Origin: Branchiostoma floridae
Lineage: Eukaryota; Chordata; Leptocardii; Amphioxiformes; Branchiostomatidae
Direction of reading: 5' to 3'
DNA length: 64,000 nucleotides
Assembly (NCBI RefSeq): GCF_000003815.2
Contig: NC_049987.1
Span: 10,832,714-10,896,713, forward strand
Shown here: in pieces, positions 12,021 to 24,037 of the stretch
Layout of the letters: each line of letters starts with the position of its first letter
Position numbering within the stretch: position 1 is the stretch's first letter
Program-made: the position numbers and the translations under genes
The notes under the pieces: model-generated
The model's input: the letters and a program-made list of their open reading frames with translations, nothing else
Databases searched by the model: none
Told to the model about the DNA's origin: nothing

Positions 12021-13210
12021 AAAAAACGCATGAGGGTATTGGCTTATTCTACCTTTGTGCCAAATTTCAAGTCAATTGGTTTAAAAACGGCGGAGTTGAT
12101 TCTATTTGAAGATTTGACAGGAGAAAGAAAGAAAGAAAGAAACATTACGAATACAATATATTTCACCAAACCTATGGTATGGCTGAAATATAATTATGTA
12201 AGTTTTCACTTAGGTTATCGACATACCAAAATCATGGCGATCCATCAACAAGTTCATATTTTGCTATTAATTATGCAAATTAGATCATCATTTGCATAAT
12301 TAATATGTTTTGATATTTCTCTCTTTCCCAGCTACAAATGTGACAAGTTTAAAAGTCGTATAATGGAATGCAGTGGATTTACAAAACTTTCCTTCTTAAT
12401 CATGCAAATTAGCTGTTGATTTGCATATTAATAAGAATTCCATCGTGTAAGTCTTCCCTTTGGCTATCTACATACCAAAAATCATGATGATTCGTTAACA
12501 CGTTTATATTTTCTCCTTAATTATGCAAATGAGACCACCATTTGCATAATTAATATGCATTGATATTTCTCTCTTTCTCATCCATATATGTGACAAGTAT
12601 AAAAGTCCTATCATGAAATGCAGTGGGTTTATAAACTTTAGTCATTAATTATGCAAATTACCTGTTGAATTAGTATTATTTTACCATGTACACTGTTACT
12701 TGGGCTTTCTAAATATCAAAAATCATGACGATCCATCTACACTTTCTGGAGATATTCTCGTCCAAAGTTTGAAAGGAAATCGGCGGCTGCAGTTGTAAGG
12801 GGTCTAAACTTACAGCACTTACTCTCTGCCCCAAGGGCTATCTACCACTCAAAAGTCGCAACCATAGCATGTCCAGAACACGAGATATTAAATATTGAGG
12901 TTCTACTGTAGTACTTTAGTATGCGGCTAGGGGGCCCATTATTGATGATGATGATGATGATGACTTAATTGATAATTCACAGTGGGACCACTGAATTGCA
13001 TTCAATTTACATTTGAAACACACGATAAACAGAGTCAAATATTACACATTACTAAAAAACAAGTACTATATACATATATACATAGGTTAAAATTTCATTT
13101 GGACTTATTGAACTTGACCTTCGTTGCTTCAACCACTATCTGACAATTAAATATCTTTAACATCCATCTAAGTCTTCTCGAGTTATGCTGTTAACACACA
13201 GACAGGCCTA
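12020..13210 (-). repeat. Family R copy with paired octamers
   Basis: Three tandem modules (about 12220-12400, 12460-12620 and 12620-12760) each carry an inverted pair of ATGCAAAT octamers or its remnant. A typical family R end follows (12760-13200) with ACTCTCTGCCCCAAGGGCTA and TCTCGAGTTATGCTG blocks. A (GAT)n run lies at 12942-12963 and a GAAA run at 12120-12143. Confidence 0.55.
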
Positions 13211-13670
13211 CAGGCCTAAAACATAACCTTAGCAATTATGGTAAAGGTAACAACATCAATTGGGTCGGAGGTTTCCATGGCTCTACAGGTGCTGCAGCTG
13301 GCTCTGTAGCTGCTGTAGGGATTACATCCACTGACTGGCTTCTCAACACCTGTCTGCACGTACGCACTGGTACCTGGTACATCTGTCAAATTCTTTCAGT
13401 ATTCTTGTTGTGAGCTTGGTGACGCCGGTACACAACGGAGCGGGTAGAAACAATGTTTAATTAGTCTAACTTTTTGGGCGTGCTGATTGTAAGCGGACGT
13501 CAATAACATGTAGGTGCTTGAATAAACATTAATCGACTCAGCAAATTAGAGAGCGGCTGTTATAGAAGGAACAATAAATGATTGTGATGTCATCGTCCAT
13601 ATTGTGTTCAAATTCATATGTCGTAACTTTTTCGCCGGAGCAAATAATTATTAAGTACATCCTCTCCTCT
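13211..13670. other. No gene seen
   Basis: Mixed-composition intergenic sequence with no supported feature. Confidence 0.35.
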
Positions 13671-14060
13671 TAATGGGATTTTGAGGCTTTTTTGACCCCC
13701 CCCCCCCCCCCTTCGTATCTCTAACGGATTGAGTTAGGATCTCCAAATTTAGAGGGAATGATGTAATGGTAATGTTTTATACTTTCTGTAAATTTGGTGT
13801 CACTATGATGTAATGTGACGTAATGAAGACGTCATATTGTCATATTTTTGACTAAAACATTATAAATATGGACTTTCCGATATACTTAAATCTCTTAAAC
13901 AAAACGTTGACTATGAAGAGTACCATATTGGTATCTAAGCCTGCCATGTCTTTTGTTGCCAATGAAGACGCCACTAGTGCCTATATGGCGTCAGAAAATG
14001 ACGTCATTTTTCCGCCATCTTGATTGGACAAGTCTGATTTTTAAAAGACGTTTTTTTCTA
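13670..14060. mobile_element. Relic related to the TTAA MITE at 725-1652
   Basis: TTAATGGGATTTTGAGGC at the left, a 15-C run (13697-13711), a CTCCAAATTTAGAGGGAATG block, a TGACGTCA site near 14000 and a nearby GCCATCTTGATTGG block match the inverse of the element at 725-1652. No matching right end with TTAA was identified, so the copy is diverged or truncated. Confidence 0.5.
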
Positions 14061-15282
14061 CGTATAACCCAATAGAAGAAGTAGACTAAAAGGTGTAGAC
14101 AAATAAATGTGTTTTGAAAACAAAAAGAATTTGACAGAATTTGATTTTTTTTTTATCATTGCTAATGACATTGTCCACCATCTCGGATTTCGACCCATTG
14201 TTGGGTGTGTATGTGCATGTGAGTGTGCGGGCTGATGATTGTACATGTCAACATTTAACTACCGTCCCCCAAATTCTGATAAATAATTCTAATAAAGAAA
14301 CAAATGCCTTGCTACTTACAGGATTTGATTATTTTTACATATGACCACCAATATCCGATTAAGAAGTCACATTATGTGATACATTATGCAGGTCAAAAAG
14401 CCTAATTATAGGCATGGTAGATTAAAAGGGACCAATAAAGGATTTGGCTATGTTCATGTTTAAGATAACGTGTAGACTTGTGATTTTACAGTTTCTTAGA
14501 GGCGGAGTAGCCTGGACAGTCCCTGCAATGGACATTGCATTTATCTTGATGAAAGCTACCCTAGCGGTTTTGCTGTGCCATTTGCAGCTGGGAGTTACAG
14601 GACACCCCTGAGTGGTCAGACAACATAGCTCGACTGGGAAAACCGTACGGTCTGGTCTCCTTTACATTGTTTGACTTCGATTCAGTGGAGGCTAAACGTT
14701 CCCTGGGACTTTAAAGTATGCAAATAATATAAGCCCCTGTTAGGACTTTTTGATAAATTCAATTACATGTACACAGATGACATCTGCACACACATACATC
14801 CCCCCGAACTATTGTGCAAGCTTCCATACATACTGTAAATCGGTTGCTACAAAAGGAAAAGGCATGTAAATGTTGGCCAAATTGAACGTTTTGGTCATGA
14901 AATTGCGATGGTCATTGAAAAAGATGTAAAAAAGGAAAACTTTATTGCTTAGTTCAATTTTTACTTAGAAATCATAATAAAGGGATTTTATGGCTTTGTA
15001 TGCTCGCTTCACTTTTGGGTTTCCTAGAGAACGTTATTCATTGAATCAATATGGCGTATCCCAAATAGGCTAGACCAAACTAGTAATAACTGTTTGTTTT
15101 AAAGACACGCCAGCGCCACCTGGCTACCACACAGCGCAGTGAAAAATATCGGACACAGATCACAAGGCTGTAGACAAGTGCAGAAAGGAATGCGTCTTCT
15201 TTCGAACAATTTGGTTGGTGATTAATAATCAACTAGAGTTCCACGACCCCATACCTTCGCCAAATAAGCCTACCTTTCTTTA
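14061..15282. other. No gene seen
   Basis: AT-rich intergenic DNA. The frame at 14141-14344 begins in a T-run and has no domain signature. Confidence 0.35.
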
Positions 15283-16070
15283 CAATGGACCCTTCCAGCC
15301 GAACGCCATATCGAACAAATAGAACCCCCTATTCTATTTCGAATACTCGGTCAAAACAGCCCTAATGGGACAGGAATGGGCAAAGAAAAATGCTATACCT
15401 TTTTTGTTGATGACTATACCGACCGAGTATTGTTGTTTTGGGAAGGGTAGGCGCTACACAGCATTACTTTCTTCCTGGACAGGATGCGCATGTAAAGCGA
15501 TGTTCGTAGAAGAGACGGGACTCCGCACTAGCGGACTTTGTAGTGGTGTCTTATATTTGACACGTGGTACAAGCTCCCTCTCCGCGAGTGACCGAGCTAC
15601 TTTCTTCTTAATTTGGTTTTTCTCCTGAGCATGTATGCACATGCCATGTATGCAACAAACGCGGTAGACAACCTGTCACATATATACGTACCCAGCTTTA
15701 CACCTGCATCGACCGCATGTCAGAAACTGGGCACTCCTGCCCATTAACAATGTAATATTATGGAGCGCCTCCCGCTTGCGCTTTGACTGAAATTATATCG
15801 CCCTTACCGCAACTATATACGTCCCCTCCTAAAATGACTGTACCCAGTGGATGTAGCCTTCCACAAAGAATGCATAGCATTTTTCTGTCGCCCGTTCTAA
15901 GAGGATTCTAAGGCCCCAAAAGCTAAACCGAAGTCAGTCAGTATCCTCAGCCTAATAGCAGCGGCGGCCATGTTTTTGCAACTCGCGCCGTTTTTGACCG
16001 AGGTTTTGAAATAGAACCCGACATCGAACAAGGGGCGGGGCTTTTGGCGTTCGGCTGGAAGGGTCCATTG
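15283..16070. mobile_element. MITE, about 788 bp, 26-bp terminal inverted repeats
   Basis: CAATGGACCCTTCCAGCCGA begins at 15283, and its complement ends at 16070. A second, imperfect inverted block (near 15332-15358 and 15985-16016) extends the pairing to about 75 bp. No clear target duplication is visible. The internal frame 15365-15628 lacks any transposase-like motif and is not supported as a gene. Confidence 0.7.
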
Positions 16071-16084
16071 CTGTATTGGTTGTG

Positions 16085-16930
16085 TTTTTTATTGATTATG
16101 CAAATAAGGTTCTCATTTGCATAAATTACATCAGCTGGTCATCTCCTCCACCAGACAGCAGACGTACACAATCTATGTTAAGAAAGAAGGCTTTTATCGC
16201 ATTTTCTGCTAATTTATGCAAATGATGATCTCATTTGCATAATTGATGTTCAACGATGTTCACCTGTACATAACTTCCAAATGCTACAAGTAAAAATTTC
16301 CTGTCATTTACCACAATGAAATAATAGCATTTTCTCATTAATTATGCAAATTAGGTCTTTATTTTGCCTAATATACATCAATCAATATTCCTGTCCTTCT
16401 CAGTTACAAATGTTACATGTTGTAATGGTCCCATAATGGACCTGAGCGCATTTACCAAATTTCCTAATTAATTATGCAAATTAGATACAATTTTGCCTAA
16501 TTGTTATGTCATTATATGTAGCATAACTTCAGACATCTACATACCAAAAAGCATAACAATCCGTTAATCCTTTCTTGAGTTATTCTCTTTTAAAGTCTGA
16601 CACTAAACCTGCCCTGCAGTTCCAAAACAAGTCGCTAGGGGGCCCAAACCTATACCACTTACTCTCGACATCAAGAGCTATCCACCACTTAAAAAGCATT
16701 GCCGCAGCATGTCCAGAACTCGAGATATCAAACCAGGAAGTTCCGCTGCAGTACCGTAACAGGCCGCTAGGAGGCCCAGAATCTAATCGTTTTTAGGTCT
16801 CAACAAGACCTACCTACATACCGAATATCAATACAATCCATCCAGGCATTCTTGAGTTATGGTGGTCTTCTACAGACATAGAAACATACATACACACGCT
16901 ACCCAAAATATAACCTTTTTGGCGAAGGTA
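16085..16930 (-). repeat. Family R copy with octamer pairs
   Basis: Four modules with ATGCAAAT and its inverted partner or remnant (about 16098, 16212, 16340 and 16470) are followed by the family R end with CTAGGGGGCCCAAACCTATA and GCAGTACCGTAACAGGCCGC blocks. Confidence 0.55.
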
Positions 16931-17219
16931 ATTAGCGATTCGATGTGTGAACCCAGTCACTTAGAGATTTTTTGTTACTAAATGTATCAAAAATTTGCTA
17001 CAAGTTATATGTAGAATATAGTGTCCATGGTAGACACACGCATACACACACAAACATGTCCTGTTTACGTTGACCAAGGGTTAAATTTAGCCAAAATATT
17101 GCAGCAGTTTTACCGTGCTATAATCAATCATAGCTAGGTTAATACAGAGACCAATCCCTTTTTATTTGGGCGGTTCACTAATCTAGAAGGCTTAGTTATG
17201 AATCACTAAGTATCATTTC

Positions 17220-17460
17220 TTTAACTTAATTACCTTCGTCAAGATCTAGAAGGATAATTGCTTTTAGTTATGCCCTAGGGTGGGTCTATATGTAGGTTGA
17301 GAACATAAGTCAAGAACACGTGGATGGATTCTTATGATTTTCAGTCTTCATGTGGCGGTTGTAGAAACAAAGGTCAAGCCCAATATAGTGGTTCTCTTGA
17401 CATTTTCCGTCGGTACTGTAGCGCAAGCGGGTAAGGAAACAATCATAATATTACAGTGTA
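17220..17460 (+). repeat. Fragment of family R
   Basis: A TATGTAGGTTGAGAACATAA block followed by a GTGGCGGTTGTAGAAACAAA block and a CGGTACTGTAGCGC block align with the + oriented copy at 2430-3510. Confidence 0.45.
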
Positions 17461-18315
17461 AGTTGAAACCACCTAGCAACTTGATTGGAATTGCAATTTG
17501 CGTTTTCATTTTGTAATTTAGGCATGAATAACACATAAAGCGGTTGTCGTATCAAATCATGTTTTTTCCGTATACATAGCTTCAGTGATGCTTTACCTGA
17601 TTTTATGCTAAGTATGCAAATCGTTAACTTATCTGGATTTTTGTAAGACAATGGTATAAATCAGAGGCATTTTGTCAAAGGTACCGTTATAACTAAAAAA
17701 GGGAAATAAATATCTTAATGTACACCTTATTCATATAATGGATGAAAAAATACATTTATACTTCAGTGGTAAATGCTCGGAGTTTCATTTTTGCAGCATT
17801 TTGAAGTTCAGTAGAAATGAACATCGTTAGACATAAATCATGCAAATCAGGGTCTTATCTATATGATTTATGAGCATAAAGTAGCTTTCTTTGTTAAGTT
17901 AAAAACATGGTAGTTTGGCAGAAGGTATGACTTCGATCGTCAGTCTTCGCCACTAGGGATCTCCCTTGTGGGCTCCGCTCAACACATGTTGTCAAGATAT
18001 AGGCGAATTCTACATTTAACACAACCAGCAGTTACTTACATTGCTTACGTTTCGATGTCTCTCACCTTTGTCAGAGCTTCTAACGGGACGTCTGCTTCTC
18101 ACAGCCATATGTAGCCGATGTAGGTGCCGCTTTTGCGGCAAGTTGCCAAGTTGTGACCTTCAGTTTATGCAACGGTCAGTGTACGCCGCATAGGGCGTTA
18201 GAGCAAGTATTGCAATACATAATAATTTCTGTACTGTATTGCACAGCAAAGTCAAGTCAACCATTGTATTGTATAGCCAGTCCCAAAAGGTTTGCGTACG
18301 TAAGTGTCACGAGTG

Positions 18316-18613
18316 TAAAGCTAAGGGCACAACCAATCGTACGTACAGATACGTGCTGTCTACGTGTCAAAACGTTTGGGATCCGTAAATCGTAAGTACC
18401 GCTTTTGTACGAACCCGTTGAACTTTACGTGAAGGCAAAACTTTGTGTGCCGTCGGGCTGTGGATTCGCCCCGTACATGCAGTACGTATACGGGCGACGC
18501 GCCTGCCCTGTACAGTCTATACGTTGTCAGAAAAATGTGGCGGAGGTGGCCTTCAAAAAGAAAAAAAATGTACGGACAAATTGCATGTACGACGGATTGT
18601 GCCCTTAGCTTTA
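18316..18613. mobile_element. Short MITE, 298 bp
   Basis: TAAAGCTAAGGGCACAACC at the left pairs with the inverse GGATTGTGCCCTTAGCTTTA at the right. The interior is rich in ACGT and TACG steps. The target duplication cannot be separated from the palindromic end. The flanks 17461-18315 and 18614-20690 hold nothing I can support. Confidence 0.65.
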
Positions 18614-21600
18614 ACAAGAAAACTGATTGGCCATGGGTATCGGAGTGGGACACGTTTAAGTGTTGCCTAGGGGGACATGTACCATAAAATTTGTATCAAA
18701 TAAATATTTGTAAAAAAAGTATTCACATAAAGAAAGTGACTTAGATAAACGGATTACTGAGTTATTAGACAGACGACATTGGAAGCCATCCGGCAGACGT
18801 AATAGTGCGCGTGTCCACTCTCGCCCTTGGTCCTTCGATCTTTGTCGTTGGTAACTTGGATAGGTGATTGGTTTGCTTGTAAGAAGAATTCCAACTTTGC
18901 CTACATGCTTTGTATTATGTGGTCTGTATTACATAAACCTTTCAAATGGACAAGATTAAGAATTAATCTACAATGTGATTTTCTTTTAAATCAATAAGTT
19001 GTATAGATGGAATCGATCAGTTGTCTTGAAAATATTGGTGACTGGTAAATTGAAAGTTACTATATCTGCTAGATTATCCAACATTTATTCTGTTGATCTT
19101 CAAACGTTACCGAAACGTTACATTACCAATATATTAAGATACCTTCTTGCTGTTACTCTTTAGGTTACATTTACAATCAAGTTTGGAATACTCACTATTC
19201 CATCAAGTTGTTTTATTGACCAAAGCAATCCGCACAAAGTAAATAATGAAAAATCAACATAGTAAGACAATCTATTCAATGACATTTTCTATCGTTTTTC
19301 TTCTATAAAAGCAAGTAAAATTACAAAACACGGCGGTCGGTTGCTAGGGTATTCTTTCCCGTTGTTATGCGAGTTCGACAGAGTATCGGGTTACAAGAGG
19401 CCTGCTATTTGCTAATCGTGAAATATTTCAAAATAAACAAAATGTTATGACAAGGAAAATGTATTCAAAATAAGATTAAATTCCTAATTCCAGATAGTTT
19501 GAATCTTCCTGTTTGAATTGAGATAGTTCTTTTTGTTTCGAGTTTGCTTCCAAAGACGATTATTTGCTGTTTCAAGGAAGGCCTTCAATTTGACCATACT
19601 CTTGATAAGATGGGTCGCAAGTGCCATGGCAAATTCTCGATTTTTATATTTTTCGTCATCTGAGAGGCAAATAAAACTTTTTGTTTTGGGGATTTTTTAA
19701 TTTCTAATTTTAAGCAAAGTTATAGTCGAAAATATGCGTAAAAATGACATTTTTCGCACTTAATTACCAATAATTCAAAATCTAAGACATTTTTTTAAAA
19801 ATCCCCAAACTAAAATCTCGGAAAACCGTTGCAGTCATTTTGAGCCGTCAATGAGTTAAGTTGGACTCTTCTTGATCGAGATCTTAAACGATGTTTGCAC
19901 GCATGTCATCCCGCACGAATAGCGGGAGGGTGTAATTGATACCGGGGTAAACAACAATTATGATATTCAAGGTCACGAACAAAAACGCCAGTAGCTTCGT
20001 TACATATTACAGGTCCGCAACAAAGTAAAAGCATAGATGTACTGTCCAGAAAATTGTTTATATTGGATAAAAACTATATTTTTCGCCTGATTCAAGTTAG
20101 TTGGGGGGAAAATGCCAGAAAGCACGATTTTACCTGCAATGACCGCAGATGACCTAAATAGAACACGGGTTCGGTTTGAATTACGTCAGATGGAACATCG
20201 TGGAAGAAGGTTCGAATTCGGCTAGACATGGGAGGTTTTGAGCCCGCATTTGACCACCGTGAAACAAAACAAAAACTTCCAATTAAACCCCCTAAGATAC
20301 ATCTCTGTACAAAACCTTACGACAACTTGACATATCTCTTTCCTACAATATGTTTTCTAGCAGAAACACTATAAACGGCAAACTTCAGCTTTTTTAAAGG
20401 TATTTGTGTAATGGAAGAGCCGCCAATACTCAGTGACCGTGCGCCAAACGTAGTTTTGTTTGTGTTTTTTTTCCCCTAAAATTTCGTTGTTGACCCCAAA
20501 ATCGGTTAACTATACACCAATCCATGTTTCATTTAGACGACAGCTCTATACATAAACTTGAGTTCTTATTCAGTTCTGTGGATAAAAATAAACATATCAG
20601 TTGCACATCATTCGAAGTCAGGAGACATCCAAAGTATATCCCCATATTAACGTTACTACATATGCGTACCACAGTTGTCGGTCTGTCTTAAGGTGGGTTT
20701 ACACTTGCGTATATTTTTAAGTGCGCGTGAGTTCCGCATGAAATTTTGTCAATACGCGGCCGAACGCCCAACATTTGGAATTTTTTTGGAATAAATTAAA
20801 TTGTACGTCGAGCCCATCTGGCGTTTGAATTACGACTTCAGCGTTTTCATTTCGCATGAGATGCGTATGATTGCAACTGAAATGCGCAACAAAATTTTCC
20901 GTACTGCGAATAGACTCGTATGGGGTACGTATGTTGGGCGTTTTCCGGACGCACACAACGTCTACCGACCGCATGCCTGACGCACCTGGTGCTATCTGCA
21001 TTCCAAACGCATTTCAGGTGTGTCAGAGGAACAGTTTGTGTTACATATACTTTTGTTTGCGAGCATTGCCAATAGAGTATTTTTGTTAGAGGAACCCTTT
21101 GTACTACGTATGCCTTTGTTTACAGGCAGTGCAAGTAGAACATTGACAAGTAAACAGTGAAGAGGTTTTTTTTATTCATTTGCGAAGCAGTAAAGCAGTG
21201 ACACTGTGCTTCTACAGAAATGTGGGCCATCCTTTACCTTAAGAAATTATGTGCACTGTTAAGATTGTGTTTGTTTTCACTTTGTCCTTAATGATTTCCC
21301 CTATCATCTTAGTAGTTCAACTACTATAAAAATCACACTCATACACACCACAAAACGTATTCAAGATCTTTATCAAACACGTAAATTAAACAATTATGAA
21401 ACCTTACGCCCTCTTTCAAAGTTGTAATATGGCTCTATATTGCACCTTTATATCATGTGGTTCTACACACAAAAAAGTGCCATTATCAGCAAATTAAGTC
21501 AAATATCTGTTACACAAAATGGCACGTGTGTCACACAAATTGACCCAGTGCTTGAGCAGGTTCCTCTACATCTTCCCGTCCCTGGAGGCTCTGTTGGGAC

Positions 21601-21689
21601 CAGTGTCCTGCATTCATGGTGTCCTGCAAGTTGTGACCATCGCTCCATGCCCCTGGTACAAATTCGTCAGTCCTGGCCTGGATCTGACA

Positions 21690-22160
21690 TCATAAACCGG
21701 AAGGTTCCAAAAAACCCCTATCGACCAGGGGGTTTGTCCATTCTGTCCAGAGCTAATAGAAGACGAATATCACTTTATGGTTGTATGTCCCAAATATTCC
21801 GATATACGCAATTCTCTATACAGAAGGCTATCATTTTGTACACAAGGATTTATCCAAATGGACCTGAAGTGCAAATTCAAATATATAATGACATGTGACA
21901 ATCCCTGCATGGCAGATATAGGAAAATATATCAAAGAAGGTTTCGACATTAGAAATTCCCCAAATGATTGTAAAAGCCTCCAATGATTGTAAGAAACTTA
22001 TCCCATAATACAACTCCTGTAGTAGTTAGATAAGCCTTAACTAAAGTTAAGAGGTGCAAAGTATGGCATCTACATAACTACAGTGCTATACAGTGTAGTT
22101 ATGTAGATGCCATACTTTGTACCTCGTACAATTGTTGTGCAATAAAGTTATATACATCTT
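21690..22160 (+). pseudogene. LINE ORF2 C-terminal zinc-knuckle fragment and 3' tail
   Basis: The frame through 21740-21986 encodes VCPFCPELIEDEYHFMVVC followed by PKYSDIRNSLY. This is the C-x2-C-x8-H-x4-C knuckle found after the reverse transcriptase domain in many non-LTR retrotransposons. The upstream part is frameshifted, and the catalytic domain is absent. The fragment ends in a 3' tail with a 32-bp hairpin (22051-22125) and AATAAA at 22141. It is a dead 5'-truncated insertion inside the Harbinger-like element. Confidence 0.65.
22051..22125. other. Near-perfect 32-bp hairpin
   Basis: Arms 22051-22082 and 22094-22125 are complementary with a single G/A difference and an 11-nt loop. It lies 16 bp before an AATAAA signal in the LINE-like tail. 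Confidence 0.85.
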
Positions 22161-22749
22161 GAGATGATTTTTTTTGTCTGGAGTCAGATGCACCTTCGTA
22201 TTTATTCCAAATCTGGAGTGTGCGTCGATCACGCTATCAGTACGCGTAGTATGCGCAAAGCGATCGCAGAACGCACGGTACTAAATCGTGATCTATGTGT
22301 GCATTCGTTATACGGTCGCTCATGGTGCGTTGTGTCTGCGCTGTAAGAACGCTATGTACTCGCATTACCGCGATTTCCGCGTATTACTGCGTGTAAAGCG
22401 CAAACATGTAGCGTCTTCATAGCGCAATCGACCGACGTGGGACCACTGTATTGCGCATCCATAACGTTTTGGGCACCAAACTGCGTACGAATGATAGTTT
22501 TGTGCATGTCCAAAACTATCAGACGAATTGGGCGTATATTTTTGTTTGCCTGCGTACGTGAAACTTTCTAAAGACGATTCAGATGCGATAGAGGTGCGAC
22601 TTGTGCGTGCGGCCGCGTATTGAAGAAATTAGTCAAAATGTCGAAAAATGTTCAAACGGAACTCATGCGGCATGAAAATATACGCAGGTGTAAACCCACC
22701 TTTAGAAAAAATGCTACTAGTACTCTCTCTGTCGACCATATGCGTTTAT

Positions 22750-23100
22750 ACCCACTTTCCATTTGGACGGCGCTCTCATGGCGCGCTCTCTGCGACCTCA
22801 AATTTGGAAAAGCGCGGTGAGAGCGCGGTGGGATCGCCAAGGTCGCCATTGGAGCGCGCAGAGAGTCGCCATATATGGCCATCACCTCCGCGACTGTTTT
22901 GAAACTGCTCAAAACAGTCGCAGTGAGAGCGCCGTGGACGGCGATCCAACGATGAGCGCAGAGAGAGCGCAGAGAGAGCGCGCAGCGAGCGTCGTGAGCG
23001 CCTGCGCACATCGAGCGCGGCGAGCCCAATAGCTCTCAACAGTGGTTTATGATACCAATTTAGCTAGGACGGCGCTCTCTCTGCGCTCTCAACCGCGGTT
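22750..23100. repeat. GC-rich GAGAGCGC-repeat stretch with hairpin
   Basis: Short motifs such as GGCGCTCTC and GAGAGCGC recur in both orientations. A perfect 13-bp inverted pair, GCGACTGTTTTGA with its complement, lies at about 22891-22922. Overlapping frames on both strands are consequences of the repeated motif. It is possibly an inverted-repeat element, but I could not define its ends. Confidence 0.45.
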
Positions 23101-23800
23101 TGTGAAGAAGTATATTTGACACAGACAGAACCTGGAGAAATGTCCAAAATGTACAATAACAGCCGCCACGCCATACCGAGAGTTCTATGCAGTTTTCTTT
23201 TCCTTCCGCGAGAGAAAGTAGTCCGTTCCACGACTCCGCGCGTCAACACGGCTCAGACAAAAACTTGCCACTGGAGTATAAAACCATGTATCTCCGTAAT
23301 TTCAAGTTATTTATAACTTTCAAAGTTGCTATGTAGCTTACATGTAACTTTTGAACTGGTAATTTAGCTTTATCTTTTCGATAATATGATTGGAAAAGGG
23401 GTCATTTTGGTGAAAATTCACCTCGCGTTTTCGCCTTTTTACAAATTTCAAACCAACAGGAAAGTTAGTGCATAAGGAAGCGGCAAGTCTCTACTTTCTG
23501 TTGGTATATAACTTGTTATACATTGTTTATGCGTAATGGGTTTGCCCCGATATTCCGTGAAGTCATGACATAATTTTGATTCCAGAATAGAACGCACCGG
23601 GTTTGATGATTTAGCAATTATCCAACCGGGACAGCTCCTCTCTCCGTAAATCTTAAAGTTTATGACCAGAAATTTGTTTACGGTGGTCTCCAGTTTGTAA
23701 ATTCCGAGTTTCAAGTCAATATACCAATCCGAAGTGGTCTAAGTCTAATTTCAAAATTTCTAACTGACTGCCGTAGCGAACAGCGCGCCGTTTTGAGACA

Positions 23801-23808
23801 GTTGTACG
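23801..23808. repeat. 8-bp direct repeat, left (GTTGTACG)
   Basis: Candidate target-site duplication of the foldback element; the second copy is at 29310-29317. Confidence 0.5.
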
Positions 23809-24037
23809 CAATAGGGGCTGTACGAGCAACCTCCATGGAGGAGCTCCACAGAGCACCTCCATGGAGGTTGCTCGTACAGCCCTCCAGCTCCACGAAACGG
23901 GCTCTACGCACTAATGAATGCAAACACTTAGTTCTCGTCACCTTCATGATTTTTTTTTAATCCATGGAGAAGCTTCTCTCGTAGAAGAAAAACAAACGGG
24001 GACGGGCTGAACTAGCACCTTCAACAAATGCGAACTA

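Larger units (their letters stand above)
20691..22701. mobile_element. Harbinger-like non-autonomous element, 2.0 kb
   Basis: AGGTGGGTTTACACTTGCGT at 20691 pairs with its inverse ending at 22701, with one substitution in that stretch. Pairing continues inward through a GAGTTCCGCATGAAATTTTG block and a CGCGGCC block. Both ends are flanked by TTA (20688-20690 and 22702-22704). A 3-bp TTA/TWA duplication is typical of PIF/Harbinger. No transposase is visible, and a LINE fragment occupies the middle. Confidence 0.65.

Noticed and set aside
15365-15628. 87-codon frame inside a MITE
   Set aside because: No transposase motif and no conservation to test; a chance frame in a non-autonomous element.
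17930-18150. Possible retroelement terminus (GTTTCGATGTCTCTCACC region)
   Set aside because: The resemblance to known element ends was only impressionistic; no repeat partner was found in the window.
22652-23029. Overlapping long frames on both strands
   Set aside because: Produced by GAGAGCGC-type repeats, which avoid stop codons in several frames.
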